NCBI GenBank assembly: GCA_019096155.1
Contig: JAHCVI010000006.1
Coordinates: 2,108,001 to 2,172,000, forward strand
DNA length: 64,000 bases
Origin: Staphylotrichum longicolle
Taxonomy: Eukaryota; Ascomycota; Sordariomycetes; Sordariales; Chaetomiaceae
Direction of reading: 5' to 3'
Within the stretch, counting starts at the first letter, position 1; every line of letters starts with the position of its first letter. Under the pieces are notes generated by a model, which was given only the letters and a program-made list of their open reading frames with translations, ran no database searches and was not told where the DNA came from. Below are positions 20,512 through 32,800 of the stretch, one piece after another. Both the position numbers and the translations under genes were made by a program.

Positions 20512-22131
20512 CTACACAACACACTTCCAGCTATCCGCGCTCTTGGGGTCTCCCTTGCCCGTGTAGGTGTTCCTCAGCGGGTACTTGCAGTGCCTCCTCT
20601 GGAAAGCCACCTGGCCGCCCGCCGTGCCATTGACAAAGGCGGTGCCCAAGATGGACTCGGGCGCCTTGCCCTGCTCGACCCACCTCACCAAAGCAGTCAG
20701 CACGTTCTGGTCAGGATCGAGGCTGGCTGTGCCGGCTCGGCGGTTGCCGATGAAGGTGGCACCGGGTCCTCCTGCGCAGTGCGCCATGCCCGAGATGCGG
20801 AAGAAGCGGTAGAACTCGTCGAGGGCGCTGCTCGGCAGGTTCATGGTCTGGGACACGTGATTGTAGTAGCGCGGCGAGTTCTCGCTGGTGATGACCTGGT
20901 CCATCTGGCCGTGGTAGTGGATGATCTTGGCGCCGCGGGCTTTGGCAGCGCTGAGATCGCCAGAGAAAGTGCGGATGTTGCCCGGGTTGACGGCATCATT
21001 CTTTGCGTAATCCGCGGGGCCAAGCGTAGCCGGGTCCCAGTTGGGGTCGTTGTAGATGGCGTATTGGAACCAGTCGGCCGAGTACTGGAAGGGCCGGCCG
21101 CTGTAGTAGAGCGACGGGGCACCGACAAGCTCCGAGCCTGGCTGCATCCGGGGGTACACGAGAGTGCCGTTCGCACCGTATAGATCCGAGAAGACGGCAC
21201 GGACGGTGCGAGCTTGTGTGCCTGTGAGACACGTGCCGCTGTCGGGCGAGGTGCCTGGTGGGCAGATGAGGGCCTCGGGACGGTACTGGCAGAGCAGAGG
21301 GTCCTCAATGATGCCATCGACGTAACCATCAAGCCCGTCACATTGGGCCATGATGTCTGCGTGGACAGCATTCCACTGAGCAGGCGTCAGGTACGTGGGA
21401 GATCCGGCCTTGCCAGTGAGGAGATAGAAGTGTCCCGACCATGAATTGAGGTTGTTGAAGTCGACGGCAGGGGCACCCGCAACGATGCCATCAAAATCCT
21501 CAGGGAACGATTCCGCGGATTTGAAACCCTGCCTGCCGCCGGTCGAGCAGCCGAGGTAGTACGACTTGCTGTGCTTCTTGTGGTAGAAATCTTGGGTGAT
21601 CTGCTTTCCAACCACGACGCCGGTGTGGACAGACCGCCAGGCAAAGTCGACGAGCACCTCTGGGCTGTTGAGGAAGGGCCTGCCCGATGTGCCGTTGTGG
21701 CCGTTGTTGGCACCGACGGTCGAGAAACCGAGCTCGGTGGCGTAGGCCATATCGTCGTACGAGATGCAGCCATTGAGCCCACCGTTGCCCGTGCTCAGGA
21801 AGCGCCCGGTCCAGTCTTGGGGGAGCCATGCCTCCATGCTGATGCCCGACTGCTTGGACGTGGCCACGTACAAGGCAACGCGGCAAAAGTCAACCTTGAG
21901 GGCCATGGGCGCATGGGCGCATGTCGGGTCCAGGTCCGGAAAGGTCACGTTGGTGCCGGCAGCCACATAGTTGGCAAACCAAACAGTGGCGTTATCGATC
22001 TTGAGCTTGCTGACCAGCTTGGAGCACTGGTGAGGGAAGTTGCCAATGTTTGGCAGGTTTGCTGCGCACTCCGCTGCCCCGCGAGGCGAGGCAAGCAGCG
22101 CGGCGTGAACTCCGTGACGTGGGAATCGCAT
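20512..22131 (-). CDS. Tannase/feruloyl esterase family hydrolase
   Basis: Intronless, 539 aa. Predicted to release ferulic, p-coumaric or gallic acid from plant cell-wall esters. Tannase-family marks: nucleophile motif YLGCSTGGRQG with its paired Cys, GIVAGAPAVDFNNL, Ca-binding-like loop CDGLDGYVDGIIEDP, HYHGQMDQV (likely acid), and GMAHCAGGPGA (catalytic His beside the disulfide Cys: the CS-D-HC arrangement). A TATA box at 22202-22206 supports the ATG at 22131; a longer in-frame reading would start at TTG. The N-terminus (MRFPRHGVHAALLASPRGAA) is only a weak signal peptide, odd for a secreted enzyme. Functionally it fits the aromatic-catabolism genes 11-20 kb away, but no linkage is shown. 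Confidence 0.9.
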   Translation of the reverse strand: MRFPRHGVHAALLASPRGAAECAANLPNIGNFPHQCSKLVSKLKIDNATVWFANYVAAGTNVTFPDLDPTCAHAPMALKVDFCRVALYVATSKQSGISMEAWLPQDWTGRFLSTGNGGLNGCISYDDMAYATELGFSTVGANNGHNGTSGRPFLNSPEVLVDFAWRSVHTGVVVGKQITQDFYHKKHSKSYYLGCSTGGRQGFKSAESFPEDFDGIVAGAPAVDFNNLNSWSGHFYLLTGKAGSPTYLTPAQWNAVHADIMAQCDGLDGYVDGIIEDPLLCQYRPEALICPPGTSPDSGTCLTGTQARTVRAVFSDLYGANGTLVYPRMQPGSELVGAPSLYYSGRPFQYSADWFQYAIYNDPNWDPATLGPADYAKNDAVNPGNIRTFSGDLSAAKARGAKIIHYHGQMDQVITSENSPRYYNHVSQTMNLPSSALDEFYRFFRISGMAHCAGGPGATFIGNRRAGTASLDPDQNVLTALVRWVEQGKAPESILGTAFVNGTAGGQVAFQRRHCKYPLRNTYTGKGDPKSADSWKCVV

Positions 22132-22201
22132 GATGGCCGACGACGGTGAGGATGATGGAGCCAAGAGACAATAGTGCAATTAGAGTCCCTGTATCTGCAT
22201 C

Positions 22202-22206
22202 TTATA
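22202..22206 (-). promoter_or_regulatory. TATA box of feruloyl esterase gene
   Basis: GGGGTATAAG on the minus strand, about 70 nt upstream of the ATG at 22131. Transcription would begin near 22175, so the TTG-initiated longer reading is unlikely. Confidence 0.5.
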
Positions 22207-22899
22207 CCCCCAACTTGGACGCGCATTGGGGCGTTTCCCCAGGGGTAAAAGCTTATCCATGTAGATGCCGTCGCAAGGAGCCGGTCCTGAGTGAAAGCTG
22301 GGGAGTAGCCGCGGCTGTCCAGAGATGGAAAGGCTTGCGGTATAACAGGGAACACCACGCTGACGTCGATGCAACGTGGAGAATGCGGAGATGTCGGCAG
22401 AGGTTCGGAGACCAGGTTGGGCTCAGGCCTCTCACCTGGGCAGGCTGGGGCAGGCTGGGGAAGTTCGTGGTGGGGGAAATGGAGGTTCCCGGTGGCCCAC
22501 CATGGATGTAACGCTAAAGAGCCAGACTTGAGGGGATCCAGGGCGAGCCAAGGGTAATGTTTTGGTCTGGACAGGGACCGGACAGTGGAGTCGTCGCGGG
22601 GATCTGAGATCTGTTGGTTGCGGGGTGGCTTAGATTTTACCGCTTCAGGAACAAGGGTGCACAAGGTTGGGGTCTGGCTTCTCTGCCGAATGGCGCTTGG
22701 GCGGTTGTTGTGGGGTTTCCATTCAACCCCGGTTCTCTCAGAACACCGGCATTGAGCCACGAGGGAGCGTTCCGGGGCCAGAGCCATGTCCATTGCCAAC
22801 AAAACAAGGATGTCCTATGTCTCCAAACCCCCGATCGACTCATACACGTGGTGTCTATCCGTCTTTGGCCTGATCCCCTTTCCACGCCCATGAAACCCC
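22207..22899. other. Intergenic spacer
   Basis: About 690 bp between the feruloyl esterase promoter and the 3' end of ATM1. Contains a small tandem duplication of GCAGGCTGGG near 22440-22460. No gene seen. Confidence 0.4.
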
Positions 22900-25030
22900 T
22901 CACACCTTCTCCTCCACTTCCCCGTTCTTCACCCCCTCCCCATGCATCAACATCTCCTGCGCCATCCACAACTCGGCATACAGCCCGTTCCCCTCCATCA
23001 GCTCCCGGTGGCTCCCCATCTCCACCACCCTACCCTCCTTCAAGACAATGATGACATCGGCATCGTAGATCGTCCGCAGCCGATGCGCCACAAACAAGCT
23101 CGTCCTCTGCTTCTCCTTGAGCACCTCGTTGATGTTCGCCATGAGCGCCTGCTCGGTGTGCGTATCCAGCGCGCTGGTCGCCTCGTCAAAGAACAGCAGC
23201 GGCGGGTCCTTGAGCACGAGCCGCGACACGGCCAGCCGCTGCTTTTCGCCGCCCGAGATCATCAGCCCGCGCTCGCCGACCTTGGTCTGGTACCCGTGCG
23301 GCCACGACTCGATCTTGTCGTGGATGTGGGCGCGGCGGGCGGCGTCGTAGACCTTGTCGAGCGGGGCGTCGAGGTTGCCGTAGCGGATGTTGAGCTCGAC
23401 GGTGTCGTTGAACAGGGGTGTGTCCTGCGGGACGACGCCGATGGAGCGGCGCAGGGACTCGAGCGAGACGTCGCGGATGTCCTGATCGTCGATGAAGATG
23501 CGGCCCGACTGCGGGTCGTAGGAGCGGAAGAGCAGGCGGAGGAGGGTCGATTTGCCGCAGCCCGAGGGCCCGACGACGGCGACTTTCTTGCCGGCAGGGA
23601 TGGTGACGGAGAGGTTGTTGAGGATGGGCCGGTCTGGGTAGTAGCCGAAGGAGACATTCTCGAAGCGGATCTCGCCGCCCTTGGGCAGGACAAGGGTGGC
23701 CGCGTTGGGCTTCTCCTTAATGGAGACGTTGACCTTTTGCAGGTTGAAGAGGGTCTCCATGTCGAGGAGGGACTGGCGCAGCTCGCGGTAGACGGAACCC
23801 AGGAAGTTGAGGGGCACCGACAGCTGGAAGACGAGCTGATTGATGAGCACCAGGTCGCCGACGGAGAGATCTCCGGCGACGATGCCCTTGGCGCCCAGCC
23901 ACATCATGAGGGTAAGGGCGGAAGAGAAGATGATATTCTGCCCGCTGTTGAGAAAAGCAAGAGATGTGGCCACCTTGATGGAGCTCTTCTCGTACTGTTG
24001 CAGGGCCTTGTCATAGCGGCCGATTTCGTACTTTTCGTTGTTGAAGTACTTGACCGCCTCGTAGTTGATCAGCGAGTCGACGGCGACGGTGGACGCCTTG
24101 TTGTCGGCTGCGTTGGCCTGCCTCCGGAACTTTGTCCGCCAGGCAGTGGTCCAAATGGTGAATGCCGTGTACGCGGTCATGGTGAGCGCTGTGATGGCCG
24201 CAAACTCCCAGCCGAACTGGTAGGTCAGGATGCCGCAGACCATGCTAATCTCCAGCGCGGTCGGGACAATGTGGAATACCATGCTCGTCAGCAAGAAGCT
24301 AATGCCCTTGGTACCGCGGTCAATGGCCCGCGTCAAGCCGCCAGTCTGCTTGGACAGGTGGAAACTGAGGTCGAGGTTCAGCAGGTGGCCAAAGGTCTTG
24401 GTGGCCACGCGGCGGATCGCCTTTTGGGCAACCGACGAGAACACGGCGTTGCGCATCTCCTGGGAAACAACAGCGCCTATCCTGGCGGCGCCGTAGGCAA
24501 AGATCATGGCCCCCGCAACAGAAGCGACGGTCCCGCCGGTCGTGGCGAAGTCGATGTTGAGGGAGTCGACGATCTCGCGGAAGAAGAAGGGGACCTGCAC
24601 ATTGAGCACCTTGCCGCTGACCAGCAAGCCCACGGCTACCAGCACGCGCATCTTGTCCCCCCAGCTGTCCTTGGGCCACAGGTACCGCGACATCTCCTTC
24701 ATGATGGCCCAATCAGCCTTGCGCTGCTCCTGCGCACTCTTATCTACCGCGGCGAGGGGGTCTTGCGGCGGAGGAGGTATTGGTTTCCGCCCGGTAGCGG
24801 GCGGGGGGGCGGGTGTGTCGACATTCGGGGTTCTCGGCCCATAGCCGCGGAGGGTCGTGGTGTGGAAGACGGCGCGTAGGGCAGGAGAGGAAGCAGCGGC
24901 GCTCAATGCGCCGAGTCGGGGCGTCCATGGCTGTCGATAGGGCGGCGCATGGGCCTCGGGAGCGGAGGAGGGGGGCGAGTTTCACCCGGTGTAAGCTCGT
25001 GGCCATCATGATTCTTGGTTGCGAAGCCAT
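22900..25030 (-). CDS. ATM1: Mitochondrial ABC transporter ATM1 (Fe-S cluster export)
   Basis: Half-size ABC exporter of the mitochondrial inner membrane that supports cytosolic Fe-S protein assembly. Exons 25030-24986 and 24930-22900 (55-bp intron), 691 aa. The intron is inferred: the body has no in-frame ATG upstream, while splicing GTGAAA..GACAG joins MASQPRIMMATSLHR to PWTPRLGALSAAASS as a plausible matrix-targeting presequence. The membrane domain begins near RYLWPKDS and has EAVKYFNNE and the YREL..S region typical of ATM1. The ATPase domain shows Walker A GPSGCGKST, signature ISGGEKQR and Walker B LLFFDEATSALD. Highly conserved housekeeping gene. Confidence 0.93.
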
Positions 25031-25875
25031 TGTGACTGGAAGCGAGGAGACATCTTCCACGCGCAACGGGCGGCGGACGACGGGGTGCTGTTGAATTCGA
25101 GATCCGAGATGTGCCGTCGCAAGGAGAGTCCGCGCGATTTGTGCGAGAGCAGGACGCGTTGCTGATCAGGCCCTGGCGATGACAAGCGAAGGGGTTTGGT
25201 CGCCTAGAAAGCCATGACAAACCCAAAAGCGGCGGTGGTGAGTGAATTGTGCGGGATCCGGTCGTCTTCAAGCCTTGGCGAAACAAATGTCGAGCTCCGA
25301 GATGGACGAAACATTAGGGACGGCGATGATCGGATTCGGCTTGGTGGGGCTGCCATGATGCAATGCGGGTCCTCTGCCGCGCCATGCACACTGCAGCACA
25401 AGCTCTGACAGGGGGTGTGGATCTGGTTGGCAGCGGTCTTGCGATGAGCGTCACCCCTGAACCGGCCAAAACACAGGTTCCCCCCCAGTCACAACATCTC
25501 CAGCATCGCCCGGGGATCGATCTGGCAGTGAAACGCACGACAGCTGTCTATATCCATTGCAATATCCGCGCAGGCACCATGTCCTGCTTGGACAAAGCAG
25601 AACCCCACTGATCTATGACTCTAGAATCTCCAAGAGAAACTCAACGTCTATCGATGCAGCAACCCGCCAGACCCCACGGCAATTAACGATCCCACGGGAT
25701 ATCCAGGCCGTGACCGGACAAAAACACGAATGAATGCCAAAATCCACAACGCCATGCCCGACAGAAACGCCAGGCAAATGCCATGCCGAATGCTGAACCC
25801 AAGCGCAAAACCGCCCGAAGCAACGGATGCAATGCAAGAAGCAACACAAAAACAGTCCACACCAACCAACCCTTT
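25031..25875. other. Intergenic spacer
   Basis: 845 bp between the ATM1 start and the 3' end of the kinesin gene. Holds the ATM1 promoter. No ORF with protein-like character on either strand. Confidence 0.4.
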
Positions 25876-28224
25876 CTACACCTCAACGACCAACCCCTCA
25901 TACGCCCTCTCCACCGTCCTGCCCCCCATCCCCGGCAACATCCTCAGTTGCGCCAGCGACGCCACCCGCCCGGACTCCTCGTCGCCCTTAAGCGTGAGGT
26001 GGTCGACCAGATCCTGCGCCTTCTTCGCGCCAAACCCATGCAAACTCCTGATCAGAATGAGATCCCTCGAGTTGACAATTTCCAGCAGCCGCTTCGTGCG
26101 CGGCGACTCGGGCCCGTCATCCTCAAACACCGCCGCCTCAGCCGCCACCGCCATTCTCGTCTTGTTATTCCCCTTCTTCCTCGGCGTCCTCACCCTCGCC
26201 ACCCTCTCGGCCTCCTCGTCCTCCACATCCGCCTCCGTTCCCTCCTGATACTCCCCATCCTCATCCTCCCCGACTATTTGCCTCCTCCTCACTTTCTTCT
26301 CACCCACACCACCAACAGCAGCAGCCTCGCCACTGCCGACCTTGCCCAGCTTGATCCGCAACCGCTCAATCTTGCCCGCCAGCTTGGCCTGCCCCGGGAA
26401 GTACACGGCCGCACGCTCATATAGTACCAGCGCGCCCTCGTCGTCTCCGCGCTCCTTGGCCTGCCGCGCCTGCAGCAGCAGCCGGAGGCCGTCGGAGCGC
26501 CCGTCGCCGTCGTCGCCACGGCGGGACGCGGATTCCGTCTCGATGCGTCGCTCGAGAGCCTCGAGGCGGCGCTTGACTTCGTCACTGATTTCCGTCTGCG
26601 CCGGCGCGCTGGCTGCGGTGGGTTCCGGGGCGGCGGGCGCGGCTTGGGCTTGGGTGGCCTCGGCGGCGGCGGCGCGCTGGGCGAGGATCTCAGCGACCTT
26701 CTTCTCGACCATAGCTTCGATTTGAGAGGGCGAGATGGAGATTTGTTGGGTGGCCGATGCCGAGGTGGAGGTGGAGATGGATGTGGGCTGGGGCGGACGC
26801 AGCAGGGATTGCTGTGTCGGGCGGGCGAGCTTGGAAGGGCGCACGATGGATTCTGCGGTTTCCGAGGGGCGTTTGGGCTGGAGCGGTTGGCGGGGGAGGG
26901 AGGTGTTTGCCGCGGTGGCGATGGGCCGGGCAGAGACGGACGGTTTCTTGTCCGTGTACACGCTGAACAGCTTGACGGGCTTGTCGGGCTTTTCGGCCTT
27001 CTCAGCTGCCGCCTTGGCTGCCAGCGCGCCGGTGTGGACGTTATGGGCATTGTTCAGGGGCCGCAGCGGCTGGCGCTGGATGGTGGCGCCGCCCAATCCG
27101 GAATTGGTGCGCGGGGCCTGCTTGAACACAATCTCGTTCTCGATCTCGCGCACCTCGATGCGCTTCGCCCGTGAGCTCACGTTGAGGCTGCTCAACGTGT
27201 CGAGATGGTAGCTGCGGATCGGCGCGAGGTTGAGGATCATGATGGTGATGCCGTTTTTCTGTCCCAGCGACAAGATACGCGTCATCTTGGATTCCCGGTA
27301 TGGGATGCGCTTGTCACCGCGCGAGATGGCGTCGATGCACTGGCTGAGAACAAAGAGGCTCTTGTTGATCGCTGCCGACTCCACGAGCCTCTCCTTGCCG
27401 TTGTCTGTGCGCCGGTTGTCTTCCGAGCCGGCCAAGTCAATGGCGGACGCTGTGCTCTCCTTGATCATGTCCCCCGTCATCTGCGTCACCTTGACCCGCA
27501 AGATGGCGTGGCTTCTGCTGCTGTGGGCGTTCAGCTTGGTGGCTGCCGTGACCCGGTTGTTGTTCGCCTCAATGTATAGCCTCTCAAAGTCCTTGAGATC
27601 GTCGCAGGACCGCTCCGACAAGCCCACGACGATTGTCTTCCCGTCCTTCTCACGGAGCGGCAGCCCGGCAGGTGTCCGCTTCTCTGGTGGCTCGAGCAGG
27701 TCGTACACCTTATCGTTGTAGATCTCGTAGTACGAGAGGGCGACCGCCACCGATGTTGCGCCGTCAGTGTCCTTCATCATCTTCTTCCCCCTACGGAAGA
27801 CATTGCTCAGCAATCTCGGGATGACGCCGCGTTCGGCCAGCCGCAACCCGCCGCGCATCGTGTGTGTCTTGCCGGTGCCCGTGACGCCATAGGCAAAGAT
27901 TGTCACATCCAAGCCTTGAAAGAGCGCCTTGACGTGGGGAGCAACTACCACGAGTTAGCATCAGCGGGCTCTGGGGGCAAAGCAGCTCGGTCGTGAGCGC
28001 ATGAGCGTACCCTCGGCCGTAAACAAGCCCTCCTGCGTGGTGGCCTGGTCGTAGACACTGTTGAAGGCGAACGAGAACTCTTCAGCCTCGTTCTTGGGGT
28101 TCGGGATCTTGACGACGGTCAAGGCTTTCGCCTCGTCGACGCGGTCGGCGTGCACGATGACATCCTTGTCGAGCTCTTTCTCAAGAAGCGGTCGAATTCG
28201 AGCAATCGTGCGTATAGTGGGCAT
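25876..28224 (-). CDS. Kinesin-10-like motor (KIF22/Kid type) with C-terminal helix-hairpin-helix
   Basis: Microtubule motor. Exons 28224-28011 and 27944-25876 (66-bp intron), 760 aa. N-terminal motor domain: MPTIRTIARIRPLL, P-loop GVTGTGKT at 91-98, switch I NAHSSRSHAIL, switch II IDLAGSE, and YRESKMTRIL. The middle is Pro/Ser/Ala-rich and poorly ordered, followed by charged helical text (about 480-620) with an acidic/basic patch. The C-terminus (LIRSLHGFGAKKAQDLVDHL...LRMLPGMGGRTVERAYE) is a tandem helix-hairpin-helix of the kind used for DNA binding in KIF22-type chromokinesins, so it likely acts on chromosomes during mitosis. An upstream in-frame ATG at 28287 is less likely. Confidence 0.9.
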
Positions 28225-29491
28225 GGTGCACATTGCACAGCGGAGAACTGTCTCGGCAATCGAGGGATGCGGAACGAGAGAGGCCAATTGGTGTGTGGTT
28301 GTATTGGCTCCTGAACATGTTTGTTGTTGTGGGGCCCCTCTGGGTCATTGGGTGTTGCTGGTTGGCGTTCCCACTATGCAGACCGCCCCACATTTAGCCC
28401 CACAAAACATCACTGCCATGCTGGGAACTGCTGTTCCCAGCACTTCCACCGCCAAACTCTCCGGTTGTGCATCGTTGAGTGTTGGACCGTCACTTTGCCT
28501 GCCGCTTCAGAACAGAACTTGACCATGTGGTGGCCACAGTGGTGTACGGAGAATAAGTCTGGGTCCTTCTGACAGGGCCGTAACATCAAGGACATAACGT
28601 TATTCGATGCCGGGCGGGAGTTGATGTCCGAGGGCCTCGACCATCGAAACCTGGGCTGTTGCGAGAGCCAAAATCCCCAAGTTGAGAGCCCCGGCACGCT
28701 CGAGGTTGTGCTCCACTTGCTGATCAAAGCAAAATAATCGAGTCACGCCAAAAGGAAGTCAAGCGGATTGTCTTGTCCCCAGTTCGCGATCAACCTAACT
28801 TAGCTACATAACGACTCTCGATGCATATGGTAGAGTGTGGCAAAGGAGAGATGCCATGCGCGTCCTCTGAGTTCACACATGAGCCGATGTGAGCTGAAAG
28901 AGGAGATGAAGGGGTGGGAAACTCTCAAATCGGTCTTACTCCTCCGTGCTCGCCACCTCAGAGTTTGTATGGGCGCTTTGACCAAATTTGCTCTCCGTTG
29001 AAGAGCACTGGAGCCGGATGACAATCTGGCCCGTATATAGTAACCATTCCAGGATTTCGGACAATGTTTGAACGTGTTCACGACGAACTCGGGACTCCCC
29101 TTCCTACCTATGTTCCATGATCAGAGGGCCGCGTTCAACGTATCACGTTGAGACGTGTTGTGAAGCGCGTTTGCCATCGAAGTGGTCCGCGTCCCATGTA
29201 TTATCAAGCCATTCAACGCGACTTTCCACACTGTGCCTGGTGTTGACAACCTGGAAGTTTTGTCCTTGAACTTCAGCACGGCTTAAATCTAAACCCTTCC
29301 CTCTTTTCTTTTCCACAACTCACACACTTCATGTTCGTCCCAACAACGCTTCCATCCGCAGATCACAGTCACAATTTCTGTTGTGAAAGTCTTCGTCGTA
29401 GGACTTTGACGATTTTTTTTTCTTCATTTTCACAGCTACGGGACACGAAACTGCAGCAGCTGCTGCTCGGACGTCGATCTCAAAAATCGTT
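28225..29491. other. Intergenic region and start of helicase leader
   Basis: About 1.27 kb with no credible gene. The right part (about 29290 on) is pyrimidine-rich, with CT- and CA-rich stretches and a T8 run near 29412, like a fungal core promoter and leader. It leads into the hairpin-bearing leader of the helicase gene. Confidence 0.4.
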
Positions 29492-29514
29492 GCCTGGCCT
29501 TTTCGGAGACAGGC
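29492..29514 (+). promoter_or_regulatory. Leader hairpin, UUCG family copy 1
   Basis: Outer stem GCCTG/CAGGC, asymmetric internal loop GC/A, inner stem CTT/GAG (one G-U), loop TTCG. Followed by ACTTGTTGCTTCGG. One of six homologous hairpins, all with the same two-stem plan. Lies about 385 nt upstream of the helicase ATG. Confidence 0.65.
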
Positions 29515-29720
29515 ACTTGTTGCTTCGGTTTTTACCGTTGCATGCGATTTTTGAAGGAAACTGAAGAGTTAGTCGTTGCGGGTAGGTTGCCTCGTCAGCA
29601 TCGGGCGTCAAACTCGGAGAGGAAGTGGAAGTCGACTGTGTCGCTTTTAGCACCGATTCAAGCGTTTACCCGTCAGGCTCCTGGCACATTTGGGGGTCGA
29701 CACCGGTTTGAGAGATCACC

Positions 29721-29743
29721 GCCAGGCTTCTTCGGAAACTGGC
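29721..29743 (+). promoter_or_regulatory. Leader hairpin, UUCG family copy 2
   Basis: Outer stem GCCAG/CTGGC, internal loop GC/A, inner stem TTC/GAA, loop TTCG, followed by ACTTTTGCTCGG. Both stems differ from copy 1 by compensatory changes. About 155 nt upstream of the helicase ATG. Confidence 0.65.
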
Positions 29744-29898
29744 ACTTTTGCTCGGCTTGCCGTAGCATAGATCTCTTGAACAAGCGGACGACCTCGTTTA
29801 CGGGACCGTTGAATCTGTCAGTCCCAACTTTGTCACTCGTTAACTGTTCGTTCCGCGCTCATTCCGCCGCTGACCTTTCGAATCTGAGCAGATTCACA

Positions 29899-32800
29899 AT
29901 GCAGAACCAACCGCAGCAGGCGATGCCCGGGGGTGAGTTCGCCGCGGGGGCCAAGTCGGCGCCGCGAAAGAAGCCGATCGCGTACACCAAAGATTGTGCG
30001 TTGCTTGCGGGGCCATCCGGACCTGTCATCGCTACCGGGAAGTCTTTTGGTGCCGACATCTCCGTGCTTCGGGCACGGCTGATTACGTCTACGGTTGCCG
30101 ATCCATGGATGGGCTTCTCTTTGAGCTTTCCCCTCGGTGACAAGAGTACGGACAATGAGGCAGCGGGGTTCGGTGTGCGGTACACCAGTAAGTTTCCAAT
30201 ATATCCAAGGTCGGTTATCCGTATTGCTAACATTACTTCAAGTTGATACAGGTGCCAATAGTGCATTGATCCAGTCGGACTGGCACAGGATCAGTGTAAG
30301 GTTCCCGCGTGGCTTCATGTCAACCTTCGAGGATCCGGCACCTTCCCTTTCTTCTCTCTTTCCTGGGGCCAAGAAGCTCTGCCTGGTCTCAGTTCGACTG
30401 CCGGACGGAGCAAGGATCAAGGTTGACGGATTCGGCATGCCGTTCGCCAATTTTGAGAACACGGAGGTTGAATGGTGGGTCAACAACAACGAACCCATCG
30501 TTGATGGCGCAACACTCCTGGACTTGGTACGGAAGAGGGAGTTTCACTTCCTCGTGCTTGAGTCACCCATCGAGGTGCAGAAGAAGTGGAGCGAGGAACA
30601 CCTCCCCCCTCCTTTCACCTATCCGTACGGCACCGAGCACGATTGGAACTGGGATCGTTACAGGACCCTTCTGCTCGAGACGAAGAGCACTGAGCAGTTC
30701 CGGCCGGCGTATAGGTAATAGGCGTTATCTTACATTGTATTTCATGTCACGGAATCAGCTAACACTTGATACAGCTTCGATGATGACAACGCCCGTGTCG
30801 CCGTTCTCACCCAGTCCGTGGTGCAAGACGTGTTCTGGCTTCAAGAGGCCGTGGAGGCAATTAGCGACTTCTGGGCCCCGGCTTACTTTGTCAGCCGCGG
30901 CGTTGACGACCGGCGGTACTACGTCGTTATTCCGCTGACTAAGGAGTTTCGCGAGCGGTTTGAGGCCGCTTGGGCGCGGTTAGCCAAGGACAATGATGCC
31001 ATCCTCAAATTGGCGTCAGGTAGCGACGAGGATGGGGCACTCGCCGAGTGGTAAGAATATCGGCACCGCAATCCAGCCAATCAGCTAATCATCGTCAGGG
31101 AATGTACTATCATTGAGCACCCACAGGCATTCACGGAGCTTCAGTCGCACCCTACCGAAGACCACGAACTGGTGGTGATGGTATCTCGCCCTGCACCAGG
31201 CCAGAAAGGGCACGGGTTCAAGGTCAAGGCCTTCGGCGACCGCACAGCGGCAAATCGGGCGTACAAGGACTCGGCTGCTCATTAGAACTGCGCTGCCCTC
31301 CTTTTCGATGCCGGGCTCAAAGAAGCTGAGCGGAAAGTCGCTGCCGCCTGCCTCCTCCTCCCAACCGCGGTGGCGACCAATAACACCAATGTCGAGGAGA
31401 GCGAGCTTGCGGAGCGAATGGAGCTGCATCGAGCTCTCATGGTATGTTTGTTTGAAGATCCATACTCAAAATCTGCTGCGCTTTTCCTCCAGCGAGTTTC
31501 ACTCAAATTGCTCTCCCGAAACTCTTGGAATGGCGGTATCTGACTCTGTTATTAGCGAGGCAGCGGTTTCTACGACTGGATGACCAGCCCCAGCCAAACA
31601 CCCGAAACCGAGGAGCCCAACATCGAGGCAATGGCCAACCTCACGCTGGGTCAGCAACACCCCCCTGTTCGCGCGCTCCCGGTCGTGAACTTTCTGGATA
31701 TACCTGACGACAGGTACACGTGGGCGCTCCTCGAGGAGACGCTTCCTGGCGACCGAGCTCCATTCCGCCAGTACATGACTCGCAGGCACCTTGGCCTTGG
31801 CATTATCACAGCGGTAAGTCATAGACTCCATCAACGCTGGGGGATGATTGATAGCTGACATGACCCATAGGCGCCCGGGTTTGGCAAGACAAGTCTGCTG
31901 TCCGTCGCCGGCCTCGCCATGCAAGCCAGCCTCGGTAAAATCCTCTGCTCTGGACCGACCAACGTCGCCGTCGACAACCTCGCTAGTCGCCTCAACACAA
32001 TCAGTACCTCTGTGTGCAGACGGTATAACGATGGCAAGTCCGAGGATGACCCGAGCCGTCAGCGGCGTCGGCTGGTGGTTCGAGCATACATGGTCAGGCA
32101 GGAGACAACGGCCTTGATGCAGCTGCTCCGGTTTCCCGACAAGGAGGTATCGCTCGGGGGAAAATCCGCCTGGAAGCTGCACCTGTCCATTGCCTACTGG
32201 TGCCTGATGCTGCTGGGTTCCAAGGCAAGAGGCATTGGGGAGCTGACGGCCGACGACAGCGAGGCCCTGCACAAACTTCGCCGGGACATCGAGGGGCGCG
32301 CAGAGTTTACGCACCTGCGCGCCGTTGCCGCTAGGGAAATGTCGTGGGCGGATTTCTCAAAAACCAAGTACGTTGACCTCCAGCCTCTATTGGGCCAGAT
32401 CGTCTTGGCCGCCGACCTGCTCTGCGTCACCCCAGCTCGGTCCGCAGAGCTCAGGAGCCCCTGCCTCTATTTCAAGAAGAGGCTCGCTGCCGGGATTCTC
32501 ATCGATGAAGCGGCCAACATGAATATCCCGGACTACGTTTGCGTTGCGGGCAATTGCTTGGTCCCTTGCGTTCTTGGTGGAGATCCCAGGCAGCTGAAGC
32601 CTGTCTCAGCGACGGGCAACCAGAAGGATGAGCATGGCAATTTTTACCATCGCCTTGCCGAGGACGCCACAATGTCTCCCTTGGCCTTCCTCCAGGCCAG
32701 CGGTATACCCGTCTACCGCTTGAGCCTCCAACTCCGTATGGCCCGGGGTCTTTTCGACTGGGTGGGGGCAGAAGTCTATCCCGAGATCGACTTCCAATAT

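Noticed and set aside
22942..24879. 645-codon plus-strand ORF opposite ATM1
   Set aside because: Antisense to a highly conserved gene with strong codon bias; composition is typical of a shadow frame.
24740..25066. Separate small gene upstream of ATM1
   Set aside because: Explained as ATM1 exon 1 plus a 55-bp intron; splicing gives the mitochondrial presequence.
28470..28510. Possible third copy of the NLR-flanking repeat (GTTGGACCGTCACT)
   Set aside because: Only about 15 bp resemble the repeat; not enough to claim homology.
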